Source: Listeria immobilis
Lineage (GTDB): Bacteria; Bacillota; Bacilli; Lactobacillales; Listeriaceae
Length of the DNA stretch: 64,000 nt
Direction: 5' to 3'
Assembly: GCF_014322765.1 (NCBI RefSeq)
Contig: NZ_JAASTZ010000013.1
Coordinates: forward strand, 1-64,000
The number at the start of each line of letters is the position of its first letter. Position 1 is the first letter of the stretch. This document shows positions 1 through 9,154 of this stretch, piece after piece. A program made the translations under genes and the position numbers. The notes below the pieces were generated by a model, which saw only the letters and a program-made list of their open reading frames with translations, was not told where the DNA came from and made no database searches.

Positions 1-279
1 TAGGCCTTTACCCTACCAACTAGCTAATGCACCGCGGGCCCATCTGTAAGCGATAGCCGAAACCATCTTTCAAAGTGGTGACATGCGTCACTACTTATCA
101 TTCGGTATTAGCCCCGGTTTCCCGGAGTTATCCCCAACTTACAGGCAGGTTGCCCACGTGTTACTCACCCGTCCGCCACTAACTTTGGAAGAGCAAGCTC
201 TTCCTCCGTTCGTTCGACTTGCATGTATTAGGCACGCCGCCAGCGTTCGTCCTGAGCCAGGATCAAACTCTCTTTAAAA
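1..279 (-). rRNA. rrs: 16S ribosomal RNA, 5' end (partial)
   Basis: The complement of the universal 16S 5' end (AGAGTTTGATCCTGGCTCAG) lies near 254-273. It is followed on the minus strand by typical Firmicutes 16S sequence up to the window edge. Only the first part of the gene is present; the rest lies to the left. The exact mature 5' end is uncertain by a few bases. Confidence 0.97.
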
Positions 280-515
280 TATAAATTGAATTTGAATACT
301 TATTCAACACCGTGAATAAGATTCCTTGCGTCAAATTGACTTCGCTAGCAATTAAATTACTAGTTTGTTTTGTTGAAAACAGCTTTCTGTTTTCTGCCCT
401 GCGATTACCAGTGAGACTTTACGTCTCATTGCTTTTCGTCTTCTTCTTTGTTCAGTTTTCAAAGGTCAGTTTCTTTTGTTGCAAAAGCGTTTTGTCCGCA
501 TCAGCAACGTTTATA
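280..515 (-). other. rRNA operon leader (pre-16S)
   Basis: This is transcribed leader between the rrn promoter and 16S. It contains a boxA-like antitermination stretch (minus-strand TGAAAACTGAACAAAG, about 450-465). It also contains a small perfect hairpin, TGAGAC/GTCTCA, around 411-428. I see no coding capacity; the short plus-strand frames here have no convincing ribosome binding site. Confidence 0.7.
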
Positions 516-544
516 AATATACCAAGATTTTTGCCTTTCGTCAA
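516..544 (-). promoter_or_regulatory. rRNA operon promoter
   Basis: On the minus strand there is TTGACG (544-539), a 17-base spacer and TATATT (521-516), close to the sigma-A consensus. It points toward the 16S gene with a leader of about 230 bases. Rapidly transcribed rRNA operons usually have such promoters. Confidence 0.75.
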
Positions 545-634
545 TACTTTTTATCAAGTTTTTTTAATAAAGGTGAAAAAAGATGTTTTAGATGTATAAA
601 TCTACCTAAAAATACGGTTTTACATATAAAAACA

Positions 635-1393
635 TTAAATTGTATAAATCTGCATTCCTTTTTCCTCAAACTGTTCTTTTAAAACTGGATCTATTTCTTT
701 TCCAGTAATTATGGAGGAAATTTCATCAAGTGTGGCATATTTATATAAAGAAATGCGACCAAATTTTGTGTGGTCAGTAACTAGGATAACTTCATCAGCG
801 GAATGGAGCATTTGTTGTTTAGCAGGGATAAGGTATTCGTCATAGTGCATTAAGCCTTTGTCAATATCCAGTGCTGGTGTTGTTACAAATGCTTTGTGTA
901 CATGGATGCTTTGTAATGTTCCGCTTGTTATCATGCCATTTAATATAAAAGTTTCTGGGTAGATAACACCTCCAGTAACAATCACTTTTGATGGGGAGAA
1001 GCGCATAATAGAAGCAACATTAATATCGTTGGTAATAACGGTTAACTTAGAGCGATCTTTCAGTGCTGTTGCGATATGCCCAGTTGTTGTTCCGGCATCT
1101 AGGATAATTGTGTCTCCGTCTTTGACCATTGTTGCGGCCAACGTGGCAATTCGTTGTTTTTCTTCATAACGAACTTCGCTACGTTTTTTCCAATTGGGTT
1201 CGGAAACTACTTTTTCTTCAATCATTACTCCGCCATGTGTTCTTTTTAGTTTCTTATCTTTTTCTAAAGCAGTTAGATCACGACGAATGGTGGCTTCGTG
1301 AACTTCAAAATGCCTAGCTAATTCATTGACTGTTGCTATTTTTCGGCTTTTGACATATTGGACAATCGCTCGTTTTCGTTCAATTGATAGCAA
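635..1393 (-). CDS. DeoR/GlpR-family transcriptional regulator
   Basis: This 252-residue protein is probably a sugar-phosphate-responsive repressor. The N-terminal DeoR helix-turn-helix (about residues 1-57) is visible in TIRRDLTALEK followed by the R-THGG wing. A DeoR C-terminal sensor domain follows (about 75-230, with the ILDAGTTTGHIA phosphosugar-binding loop). I chose the TTG start at 1393 because a strong AGGAGG sits about 8 bases upstream; a longer frame reading to 1480 runs through the pgi terminator and lacks an RBS. The gene follows pgi but is separated from it by a strong terminator, so it is probably transcribed partly on its own. The effector is unknown; proximity to pgi suggests a hexose phosphate. 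Confidence 0.88.
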   Translation of the reverse strand: MLSIERKRAIVQYVKSRKIATVNELARHFEVHEATIRRDLTALEKDKKLKRTHGGVMIEEKVVSEPNWKKRSEVRYEEKQRIATLAATMVKDGDTIILDAGTTTGHIATALKDRSKLTVITNDINVASIMRFSPSKVIVTGGVIYPETFILNGMITSGTLQSIHVHKAFVTTPALDIDKGLMHYDEYLIPAKQQMLHSADEVILVTDHTKFGRISLYKYATLDEISSIITGKEIDPVLKEQFEEKGMQIYTI

Positions 1394-1455
1394 TTCTTCC
1401 CCTCCTTCTATTTTCTTATATGGTAACGCCAATGAAGAAAAATCGCAAACAAACA

Positions 1456-1490
1456 AAAAACCTTGAAGCGCAGGCTCCAAGGTTTTGCTT
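1456..1490 (-). terminator. Rho-independent terminator of pgi
   Basis: Minus-strand hairpin AAAACCTTG / CAAGGTTTT followed by a T-rich run, starting just 3' of the pgi stop. It separates pgi from the downstream DeoR gene. Confidence 0.8.
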
Positions 1491-1497
1491 CTGAAAA

Positions 1498-2850
1498 TTA
1501 GTCGTTTAAGCGTTTTTCAAGTTCTGCTTTTTTCTCTTCAAATCCTGGTTTGCCAAGAAGAGCGAACATATTTGCTTTGTATGCTTCTACTCCTGGTTGG
1601 TCAAATGGATTAACGCCATTAATGTAGCCGCTGATTGCTACTGCTTTTTCAAAGAAGTATACTAGGTAACCAAATGTATAAGCATCTAGTTCAGGTATTT
1701 CCACAACAAAGTTTGGTACTTCACCATCTGTATGAGCTAATAGTGTACCTTCGAAGGCTTTTGTATTAACGAAATCAACTGTTTCACCAGCAAGGTAGTT
1801 AAGACCGTCTAAGTCTACTTCTTCTTTATTGATAGTTAGGTTGTGGCGTGGTTTGTCCACTTTCACTACTGTTTCAAATAGGTTGCGACGACCGTCTTGG
1901 ATGTATTGTCCAATTGAATGCAAGTCAGTGGAAAAATTAGCACTTGATGGGTAAATGCCTTTTTTGTCTTTCCCTTCGCTTTCGCCAAATAATTGTTTCC
2001 ACCACTCGTTGAAATATTGTAAGCCTGGCTCATAGCTAATTAGAAGTTCTGTTACTTTTCCTTTACGATAAAGAATATTACGAGCTGCTGCATATTGATA
2101 AGCGATGTTGTCTTTTAGTTCAGGTTTAGCAAAGTCTTTACTTGCTGCTGCCGCTCCGTTCATTAAGGCATCAATATCAACGCCACTAACTGCTATTGGA
2201 AGTAAGCCAACAGCTGTTAAAATTGAGAAACGTCCACCTACGTCATCTGGAACAACGAATGTTTCGTAGCCTTCGTTATCAGATAATGTTTTTAGCGCTC
2301 CTTTTGCTTTATCAGTTGTTGCGTATATACGTTTTTTAGCGCCTTCTTCTCCGTATTTCTTAATTAAAAGCTCTTTGAAAACACGGAACGCAATAGCTGG
2401 TTCTGTTGTTGTTCCGGATTTAGAAATAACGTTGACTGAGAAATCACGGTCACCAACTACTTCAATTAAGTCATGTAAATAGGAAGAACTTATGCTATTC
2501 CCTGCAAAAAATACTTGTGGTGTTTTGCGCGCACCTTTTTCAAGTACATTATAGAAGGAATGATTTAATGTTTCGATTGCTGCACGTGCCCCAAGATATG
2601 AACCACCAATACCGATAACGATTAATACATCAGAATCGCTTTGGATTTTTTCTGTTGCTTTTTTGATACGAGCAAATTCTTCTTTGTCGTAATCTGTTGG
2701 CAGGTTAATCCAACCAAGTGCGTCACTTCCTGCACCAGTACCGTTATGTAATGTATCATGTGCTGTTTTTACTGCTGGTTCAAGGTATTCAAGTTCGCGT
2801 TCTTCAAAAAAACGGAGCGCTTTGGAATAATCAAATTTAATATGTGTCAT
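1498..2850 (-). CDS. pgi: Glucose-6-phosphate isomerase
   Basis: Cytosolic glycolytic enzyme interconverting glucose-6-phosphate and fructose-6-phosphate. The 450-residue length is that of the short Firmicutes PGI type. Diagnostic segments are visible: the [12 protein letters not shown] loop, the sugar-phosphate [10 protein letters not shown] loop (about 145) and the catalytic region around the ESEGKD segment (about 290). Two consecutive ATG codons occur; the second (2850) has better spacing to GGAGGG and gives [10 protein letters not shown]. The gene is followed by its own terminator and a DeoR regulator. Confidence 0.97.
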   Translation of the reverse strand: MTHIKFDYSKALRFFEERELEYLEPAVKTAHDTLHNGTGAGSDALGWINLPTDYDKEEFARIKKATEKIQSDSDVLIVIGIGGSYLGARAAIETLNHSFYNVLEKGARKTPQVFFAGNSISSSYLHDLIEVVGDRDFSVNVISKSGTTTEPAIAFRVFKELLIKKYGEEGAKKRIYATTDKAKGALKTLSDNEGYETFVVPDDVGGRFSILTAVGLLPIAVSGVDIDALMNGAAAASKDFAKPELKDNIAYQYAAARNILYRKGKVTELLISYEPGLQYFNEWWKQLFGESEGKDKKGIYPSSANFSTDLHSIGQYIQDGRRNLFETVVKVDKPRHNLTINKEEVDLDGLNYLAGETVDFVNTKAFEGTLLAHTDGEVPNFVVEIPELDAYTFGYLVYFFEKAVAISGYINGVNPFDQPGVEAYKANMFALLGKPGFEEKKAELEKRLND

Positions 2851-2952
2851 CATTTTCCCTCCAAATTTTAAAAAAGTTTCTTTATTAACTTTATCTCAAT
2901 CAGTGCTTTTTAGCAAGACTTGTCATCTGTTATTTTTTGGTTGTTTTTGAAA

Positions 2953-3360
2953 TCAGGTATAGTTTTCGTATAGAATGCCTTCGCTTCTAAGTAGTTCATT
3001 TAAAGTTAATTGGTCTATATTGAGTACATCATCCGCAAGTGGTATTGGAAGCCATTTCACATGAAAGACACTATCGTCATGTTCGACGGCTGCTATAGGT
3101 CCAACTGGTTGTGCTCGAAACACAAACGTACAAACATGTTCCCAACTAGCACGTCGCTCTTTACATGATAAGATAGATGCAACTTCCACGTCTATATTGG
3201 TTTGATTCTTTACTTTGCTTGCAATAGCCTCTTCCATTGTTTGATTTGTTTCTACAAGTCCGCCTGGCAATGTCCAAGTCATATTGCGATTTCTTACTAC
3301 TAAAACTTCATCTTTTTTCTCATTATATACAAATGCTTGCACATGAATAGACCTTTTCAC
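2953..3360 (-). CDS. Nudix-fold protein with degenerate Nudix box
   Basis: This 135-residue protein has the Nudix fold outline: the WTLPGGLVE entry to the Nudix loop at about residues 29-37, and a flanking WEHVCTFVFRAQ strand. The signature GX5EX7REUXEEXGU is badly eroded. Counting from G34, the first Glu is Gln, the RE pair is SK, and the metal-binding EE pair is NQ. Normal hydrolase activity is therefore unlikely, and a binding or regulatory role is possible. GTG at 3360 fits the AAGGGGGA ribosome site better than the adjacent TTG at 3363. It sits between pgi and the S1 protein on the same strand. Confidence 0.75.
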   Translation of the reverse strand: MKRSIHVQAFVYNEKKDEVLVVRNRNMTWTLPGGLVETNQTMEEAIASKVKNQTNIDVEVASILSCKERRASWEHVCTFVFRAQPVGPIAAVEHDDSVFHVKWLPIPLADDVLNIDQLTLNELLRSEGILYENYT

Positions 3361-3509
3361 CAAAATCCCCCTTTATTAAAAAAGCTCCTATTTTTTTAAG
3401 TAAATAGAAAATTACTACTATCTATTCCCTTTTTCTAAAATATTAGTCAATTGACTGTATCAGCCTTGCCAGTCATGTCAAAATCAGGCTGATTGTCTGT
3501 TTGCTGAGA

Positions 3510-3863
3510 TTATTTATCTGCTTTTTTTATCCATTCTTCTAATTTGTCTCGTAGTGTGTTGAAGCCTTCATCATTTTCGCTAGAGGATAGATTTTTCTTC
3601 TTAGTCGGTTGTTCTTTGGGGGCATCTTCTGTAGCTCTAATAGAAAGGCTAATTTTATTTTTTTCTTCGTCAATATCTAGTATTTTCACTTTCACTTCTT
3701 GCCCAACTTCTAGAAAATCATGAATATCTTTTACGAAACCATGGGTAATTTCTGAGATATGGACTAATCCTTGTGTAGAATTATCTAACGCTACAAACGC
3801 TCCATAACTTTGAATCCCTGCAATTTTTCCAGAAACTACTTCTCCTACTTTAAAAGTACTCAT
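3510..3863 (-). CDS. S1 RNA-binding domain protein, general stress protein 13 type
   Basis: This 117-residue protein has a single S1 OB-fold (about residues 2-75). It shows the classical VGEVVSGKIAGIQSYGAFV entry, the GLVHISEI motif and the KVKILDIDEEKNKISLSI end. A basic/acidic low-complexity linker and a short C-terminal helix follow. This is the YugI/GSP13 family, whose members associate with ribosomes. The second ATG (3863) is preferred because AGGTGG lies 7 bases upstream, while the first ATG nearly touches it. Confidence 0.9.
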   Translation of the reverse strand: MSTFKVGEVVSGKIAGIQSYGAFVALDNSTQGLVHISEITHGFVKDIHDFLEVGQEVKVKILDIDEEKNKISLSIRATEDAPKEQPTKKKNLSSSENDEGFNTLRDKLEEWIKKADK

Positions 3864-4014
3864 TTTCATTCCACCTGCTTTCTAGTGTTACAATATTTTA
3901 AAATTATAACATTTAGCTGTAACTTTAACAATTATTCTAAACCCTTTTGGAGCGAGCTTTAGGGCTACTTTATGCTATAATTGATTAGAATAAAATGATG
4001 GGAGTGTGGCGTAT

Positions 4015-5181
4015 TTGAGTCAATTTGATGAAGTCATTCCACGGACTGGGACTAATTCAGAAAAGTGGGATGGAGTAGAAGAATTATTTGGTCGTAAAGA
4101 TATTATTCCAATGTGGGTTGCAGATATGGACTTTCGGGCACCCAAACCTGTACTTGATGCTTTCCAGCGTCAAATTGATCATGGGATTTTTGGTTACTCG
4201 GCAAAATCAGAGAGCCTTGTCGATGCTGTAATTAATTGGAACAAGGAACAACATCAGTTTGAAATTGATCCTAGCACGCTTTTTTTCAATGGCGCTGTCG
4301 TTCCAACGATTTCGCTGGCAATTCGCTCGCTTACTAATAAAGGGGATGCTGTATTAATGGTCTCACCAATTTATCCACCTTTTTTCAATGTGACGAAAGC
4401 TACTGAACGAAAAGTAGTCATGTCTCCTTTAATATATGAAAATCATCAGTACCGTATTGATTTTAATGATTTAGAGGAACGTATGAAAACAGAAAATATA
4501 AAGCTCTTTTTACTATGTAATCCGCAAAACCCTGGGGGGCGCTGTTTTACAAAAGAGGAATTAAATCAATTAGCTAAACTTTGCGAAAAATATCAAATAC
4601 CGGTTGTTTCTGATGAAATCCATGCTGATTTGGTGATGAAAAATCATAAACATGTTCCGCTGATGGTTGCAGCACCTTTTTATAGCGATCAAATCATCAC
4701 ATTAATGGCCGCAACAAAAACGTTTAACTTGGCTGCAATTAAAGCTTCCTACTATATTATTACAAATAAAGATTACCAAGATAAATTTGCCGCAGAACAA
4801 AAATATGCCACTACCAACGATCTAAATGTCTTTGGAATTGTCGGAACTGAAGCCGCTTATCGCGGTGGAGCTGATTGGTTAAATGAACTAAAAGACTATA
4901 TTTATAGTAATTTTGAGTATGTAAAGGACATGCTTGAAAAAGAAGTGCCGGAAGTTGGTATTACGGACTTAGAAGCTACTTACTTAATGTGGTTGGATTG
5001 CCGCGCGCTACCAAAAGGGGAAAAAGCGATTTATGCAGATTTAATTGATGCTGGTGTTGGCGTGCAAATGGGATCTGGATTTGGCTATTCTGGAAAAGGC
5101 TTTGTTCGTCTCAATATCGCTTGTCCAAAAGAAACACTTGAAAAAGGCGTAAAACTTCTTATTAAAGGGCTTAAAAAATAG
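4015..5181 (+). CDS. PatB-like PLP-dependent aminotransferase / C-S lyase
   Basis: Fold type I PLP enzyme of 388 residues, MalY/PatB family. Members are cystathionine beta-lyases or related aminotransferases acting in sulfur amino-acid metabolism. Visible motifs: WVADMDFRAPKP near the start, NPQNPGGR, SDEIHADL, and the PLP lysine in ATKTFNLA. The TTG at 4015 is preferred over the GTG at 4006, because GGGAG ends about 10 bases before the TTG but touches the GTG. It is monocistronic and followed by a terminator. The substrate cannot be told from sequence. Confidence 0.9.
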   Translation: MSQFDEVIPRTGTNSEKWDGVEELFGRKDIIPMWVADMDFRAPKPVLDAFQRQIDHGIFGYSAKSESLVDAVINWNKEQHQFEIDPSTLFFNGAVVPTISLAIRSLTNKGDAVLMVSPIYPPFFNVTKATERKVVMSPLIYENHQYRIDFNDLEERMKTENIKLFLLCNPQNPGGRCFTKEELNQLAKLCEKYQIPVVSDEIHADLVMKNHKHVPLMVAAPFYSDQIITLMAATKTFNLAAIKASYYIITNKDYQDKFAAEQKYATTNDLNVFGIVGTEAAYRGGADWLNELKDYIYSNFEYVKDMLEKEVPEVGITDLEATYLMWLDCRALPKGEKAIYADLIDAGVGVQMGSGFGYSGKGFVRLNIACPKETLEKGVKLLIKGLKK

Positions 5182-5189
5182 TAAAAATA

Positions 5190-5226
5190 AAGAAACTAAA
5201 CGAAATTTGTTTGGTTTCTTTTTTTA
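5190..5226 (+). terminator. Terminator after the PatB-like gene
   Basis: Stem AAGAAAC-AAAC paired with GTTT-GTTTCTT around the loop gaaatt, followed by a run of T. Confidence 0.75.
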
Positions 5227-5253
5227 GTCAAATGGCGCTAGCTTTGTTATACT
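5225..5253 (+). promoter_or_regulatory. Possible promoter of the HrtBA-like operon
   Basis: TAGTCA, a 17-base spacer and TATACT, about 75 bases before the permease start. The -35 is only moderately close to consensus and abuts the previous terminator. Confidence 0.4.
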
Positions 5254-5327
5254 AATGTTTGGAAAGCAAGAGAGATGAAAATCACTTCATCCCTTTCTTA
5301 CATAAATTAAAGGAGTTGGTATAACCG

Positions 5328-6431
5328 ATGTTTTTAGGGCTTCGTGAATTAGTTTATTCTAAGTTGCGCTATATTTTAGTAACAGGCATCATGGTATTGA
5401 TTATGTTACTTTCACTTATTTTATCTGGACTAGCAAACGGCCTTGCCTATGATAATGCTTCATCAGTTGCAGACAACGGGGTTCCATATTATGTTCTCAG
5501 CAAAGACGCCCAAGACAAATTATCTCGCTCACAGTTTCCAGAATCCAAACTTGCAGAAGTGAAAAAAGATGAAAATGTAAAAGATGCTGCAGTTCTAGGA
5601 CAATCCATGCAAACATTAAAACGGGAAAGCGATGACAAAAAGTTCAGTGTGGCGCTTTTCGGTATTCAACCAGATAGCTTCCTTGCTCCAAAAATTTCAA
5701 AAGGAAGCAGCATTCAGGTAACTAAACCAGATGAAATCGTAGTTGATTCTTCTCTTAAATCTGACGGAATCAAGATTGGCGATATTTTGATGGACGATAT
5801 TTTAAATAAAGAACTCACAGTGGTTGGTTTTACAGAAAATCAAAAATATAGCCATGCGCCAGTTGTTTATCTTAACATCGCCACGTGGCAAGAAATCAAT
5901 CCTGTTTTATACCACCAAAAAATCCCACAAACGAGTACAATTGCTATCAAAACAGATAATCCTGACAAAGGTGTAACGCTTGCGGATAAAGATTTAACAA
6001 CAATAGATCATAAAGGCTTTTTAAATCAAATCCCTGGTTATTCTGCTGAGCAAATGACACTTAATATGATGATTTATTTCTTAATTGTTATCGGTGGATT
6101 TATTTTAACAGCTTTCTTCTACGTAATGACGTTACAAAAAACAACTCAATTTGGTATTTTAAAAGCACTTGGTACGAAAACTAGTTATTTAGCGAAAAGC
6201 ATTATTACACAAGTCGTCATTATCTCACTTATCAGCATCTTAATCAGCATTGGTGTAACACTTATTTTACCAAGTATTATGCCTGCTGCAATGCCATTTA
6301 GGCTTAGTTCGATGACGATTGCGCTCTATAGCGGTATTTTCTTCTTAGTTGCTTTAATTGGCGCACTTTTATCACTTAGACGAATTGCTAAAGTAGATGC
6401 GTTAGATGCTATTCGAGGAGGTGATGAATAA
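5328..6431 (+). CDS. FtsX-like ABC transporter permease (HrtB-like)
   Basis: This 367-residue inner-membrane permease has MacB/HrtB topology. One transmembrane helix is near residues 15-37, then a large extracytoplasmic domain to about 240. Three C-terminal helices lie at roughly 243-267, 285-312 and 326-350. The downstream ATPase resembles the heme exporter HrtA, so the pair is best read as an HrtBA/DevC-type exporter, possibly protecting against heme or membrane-active compounds. The stop overlaps the ATPase start by one base, indicating translational coupling. The substrate is inferred from the partner only. Confidence 0.82.
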   Translation: MFLGLRELVYSKLRYILVTGIMVLIMLLSLILSGLANGLAYDNASSVADNGVPYYVLSKDAQDKLSRSQFPESKLAEVKKDENVKDAAVLGQSMQTLKRESDDKKFSVALFGIQPDSFLAPKISKGSSIQVTKPDEIVVDSSLKSDGIKIGDILMDDILNKELTVVGFTENQKYSHAPVVYLNIATWQEINPVLYHQKIPQTSTIAIKTDNPDKGVTLADKDLTTIDHKGFLNQIPGYSAEQMTLNMMIYFLIVIGGFILTAFFYVMTLQKTTQFGILKALGTKTSYLAKSIITQVVIISLISILISIGVTLILPSIMPAAMPFRLSSMTIALYSGIFFLVALIGALLSLRRIAKVDALDAIRGGDE

Positions 6432-7111
6432 TGGAAACTTTACTATCTTTTGAGAATGTCTATAAAGATTACCCGTCCGGTCCTTCGATTATTCACGCGC
6501 TGAAGGAAACAAACTTTGAAGCTAAAAAAGGCGAACTTATTGCGATTGTTGGTCCAAGTGGTTCTGGAAAAAGCACCTTACTTTCGCTTGCAGGCGCACT
6601 TTTAACACCAACTGGCGGAACTATTTCGATTAATGGTAAATCTGTTGGCAATTTATCTGCTAAAGATCAAACAGCTCTTCGTTTGGAAGAAATTGGGTTT
6701 ATTTTTCAAGCAGCGCATCTAGTTCCCTACTTACATGTGAAGGATCAAATCAGTTTTATCGGAAAAATGGCTGGGAAGAATGCAGCGGAACTGGAAAAAG
6801 ATACCGCTGACTTGCTTGCTCAACTTGGAATTGCTGATCGTGCAAACTTCTTTCCAAAAGATTTATCAGGCGGTCAAAAGCAACGTGTCGCCATTGCACG
6901 AGCGCTTATTAATCAACCGTCCGTTATTTTAGCGGATGAACCAACTGCTAGCCTTGATACCGAAAGAAGCCGTGAAGTCGTGACGCTGCTTCGTGATGAA
7001 GTGGTTCAAACAAGCCGTACCGCAATTATGGTTACACATGATGAACGAATGCTTGATTTAGTTAACCATGTATATCGTATGGAAGATGGCTTACTTACTC
7101 AAGAAAGTTAA
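6431..7111 (+). CDS. ABC transporter ATP-binding protein (HrtA-like)
   Basis: This 226-residue ATPase has Walker A GPSGSGKST, signature LSGGQKQR, Walker B VILADEPTA and the switch histidine in MVTHDERM. The segment RLEEIGFIFQAAHLVPYL closely resembles the HrtA/LolD-MacB subfamily Q-loop region as I remember it from Staphylococcus HrtA. It is coupled to the preceding permease (TAATG overlap). It probably energises an exporter for heme or hydrophobic toxic compounds; other FtsX-linked substrates are possible. Confidence 0.85.
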   Translation: METLLSFENVYKDYPSGPSIIHALKETNFEAKKGELIAIVGPSGSGKSTLLSLAGALLTPTGGTISINGKSVGNLSAKDQTALRLEEIGFIFQAAHLVPYLHVKDQISFIGKMAGKNAAELEKDTADLLAQLGIADRANFFPKDLSGGQKQRVAIARALINQPSVILADEPTASLDTERSREVVTLLRDEVVQTSRTAIMVTHDERMLDLVNHVYRMEDGLLTQES

Positions 7112-7152
7112 AAAAACCTGTGTGGCCTAATTGGCTACACAGGTTTTTTTGA
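7112..7152. terminator. Bidirectional terminator between convergent genes
   Basis: Strong stem AAACCTGTGT-GGCC / GGC-ACACAGGTTT with A/T runs on both sides. It serves the HrtA-like gene (+) and the PTS IIB gene (-). Confidence 0.85.
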
Positions 7153-7155
7153 TGT

Positions 7156-7470
7156 TTATTTTTGATAACCTTCAATTAACTCTAATGCTTGACCAAGTAC
7201 TTTTTCCCCGTTCATCGTACCATAAGCGGTCATGTCGATAACATCAACTGGAATTTTACCAGCTGCTAATTCATCAACTGTTTTCTTTTGATAACGCACT
7301 TGTGGTCCTAAAAGTACTACATCCGCATTATCGATTAAATTACTTACTTCAGCGATAGAATACGCCTCGATTTCACATTCTTCTCCACGCGCTTCTGCTG
7401 CTTTACGCATTTTTGTTACTAAAAGGCTTGTTGACATTCCTGCCGCACACACTAAAACAATATTTTTCAT
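7156..7470 (-). CDS. Stand-alone PTS EIIB component, lactose/cellobiose family
   Basis: This 104-residue cytosolic phosphocarrier has the phosphorylated cysteine in VLVCAAGMSTSLLV (Cys8), followed by the family's LLGPQVRYQ segment. ATG at 7470 is chosen for its AAAGGAAAG site; the longer frame adds 14 residues with no RBS. No EIIA or EIIC lies nearby, so it must work with components encoded elsewhere or have a regulatory role. It converges on the HrtBA-like operon. Confidence 0.9.
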   Translation of the reverse strand: MKNIVLVCAAGMSTSLLVTKMRKAAEARGEECEIEAYSIAEVSNLIDNADVVLLGPQVRYQKKTVDELAAGKIPVDVIDMTAYGTMNGEKVLGQALELIEGYQK

Positions 7471-7714
7471 AGTAATCTTTCCTTTCAGATTAAAGCTGCT
7501 TTTTTGATACACTCTTATTATATCCTACCTTTCCCTTTTTAAACAAGTAAACGAATGGAGCTACAAAAAATTTATTTAAAATAAGAAAAAGCATTGCGAT
7601 TTCATATGAAAAGAGCGATAATAGACAATAACTTTATCCGAAAGCTCAGAAAATTTCATATCGTTCGAAAATGAAGCTTTAATGGAAAAAAATTAATGAT
7701 CAGGAGTGTGTGGC

Positions 7715-9076
7715 ATGAAAGTAGTTAAATTTGGCGGGAGCTCTTTAGCATCAGGGATTCAATTAAATAAAGTTTTCCAACTTGTAGAGGAGGATTCTGA
7801 TCGAAAAATTGTTGTTGTATCAGCTCCTGGTAAACGTTTTAAAGAAGATACAAAAGTGACCGATTTACTTATTGATTGTGCGACAAAAGCACTTCTTAAA
7901 GAAGATACGGCAGAACTGTTTGAAGCGATTATTGCGAGATATGCTGGAATCGCACTTGATACGGGAATGAGTGATGCGATTATCAAGCAAATTCGCACAG
8001 ACTTACAAGCAACTATTGCCTCTGATAAAAGCAATCCAGATAAATTTTTAGATCGTATGAAAGCTAGTGGCGAAGATAATAATGCAAAGTTAGTCGCCGC
8101 TTACTTCCAATTTAAAGGTCTTGAAGCAAATTATGTAAACCCTAAAGATGCTGGTTTATTTGTAACTGATGAGCATGCTAGCGCACAAGTTTTACCAGAA
8201 TCATATAACCGTTTATTTGAGTTGCGAGAACGAAAAGGGATTGTTGTTTTCCCAGGATTTTTTGGTTATACAAAAGACGGGGAGATTAGCACCTTTTCAA
8301 GAAGTGGTTCAGATATTACCGGAGCAATCGTAGCAAATGGGGCGCAAGCAGAGTTATATGAAAACTTCACAGATGTCGATGCGGTCTACGCTGTTAATCC
8401 CGCTATCGTAAAAAATCCAAAAAAAGTTCTTGAGCTGACTTACCGCGAAATGCGCGAATTATCATATGCAGGATTTTCTGTTTTTCATGACGAAGCACTT
8501 ATACCAGCGTTCCATGCAGGTATCCCGGTACATATAAAAAACACGAATAACCCTGATAGTTGCGGTACTAAAGTCGTTCATGAACGGGAAAGCAGCAATG
8601 GTCCCGTAGTTGGGATTGCGAGTGATGACGGTTTTTGCAGCATTTATATTAGCAAATATTTAATGAACCGCGAAATTGGCTTTGGTCGGAAAGTGTTGCA
8701 AATTCTGGAAGATGCTGGATTAAACTACGAGCATATGCCTTCTGGAATTGATGATTTAACCATTATAATCCGTGAAAATCAGTTTGGTGAAGATACCGAG
8801 CAGATGATTATGACTCGGTTGAAAGAAGAATTAAATGCCGATCAAGTTATTATGCAACATGGAATTTCACTGATTATGGTTGTAGGCGAAACAATGCGCC
8901 ATAACGTCGGGATAACTTCACGTGCTTCTAAAGCTTTATCCGACGCAAAAGTAAATATTGAGATGATTAATCAAGGGTCTTCTGAGGTTAGCATTATGTT
9001 TGGCGTGAAGGAAGCGCAAGAAGATGCGGCTGTCCGTGCCTTGTATGATGAGTTCTTTTCGGAGGTTTTGGTTTAG
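7715..9076 (+). CDS. Aspartokinase
   Basis: Phosphorylates aspartate as the first step of the lysine, threonine, methionine and diaminopimelate pathway. It has 453 residues, with the N-terminal amino-acid kinase motif KFGGSSLA, the SRSGSDITGA substrate loop and two C-terminal ACT domains (about 305-450, ending in the GSSEVSIMFGV segment). This resembles Bacillus YclM-type (class III) enzymes. ATG at 7715 is chosen for AGGAGTG seven bases upstream, over an upstream GTG. I looked for a lysine riboswitch before it and saw none. Confidence 0.94.
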   Translation: MKVVKFGGSSLASGIQLNKVFQLVEEDSDRKIVVVSAPGKRFKEDTKVTDLLIDCATKALLKEDTAELFEAIIARYAGIALDTGMSDAIIKQIRTDLQATIASDKSNPDKFLDRMKASGEDNNAKLVAAYFQFKGLEANYVNPKDAGLFVTDEHASAQVLPESYNRLFELRERKGIVVFPGFFGYTKDGEISTFSRSGSDITGAIVANGAQAELYENFTDVDAVYAVNPAIVKNPKKVLELTYREMRELSYAGFSVFHDEALIPAFHAGIPVHIKNTNNPDSCGTKVVHERESSNGPVVGIASDDGFCSIYISKYLMNREIGFGRKVLQILEDAGLNYEHMPSGIDDLTIIIRENQFGEDTEQMIMTRLKEELNADQVIMQHGISLIMVVGETMRHNVGITSRASKALSDAKVNIEMINQGSSEVSIMFGVKEAQEDAAVRALYDEFFSEVLV

Positions 9077-9154
9077 GGTATAAAATGAATTTTTCATCTC
9101 CAAAAATTTTTAAAGAAAACTTTTCTTTACAATTTAACTAGTAATTCTAAATAA

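Noticed and set aside
7512-7714. Lysine riboswitch upstream of aspartokinase
   Set aside because: The expected L-box landmarks (AGGTAGAGG start and the conserved junction segments) are absent from these 200 bases.
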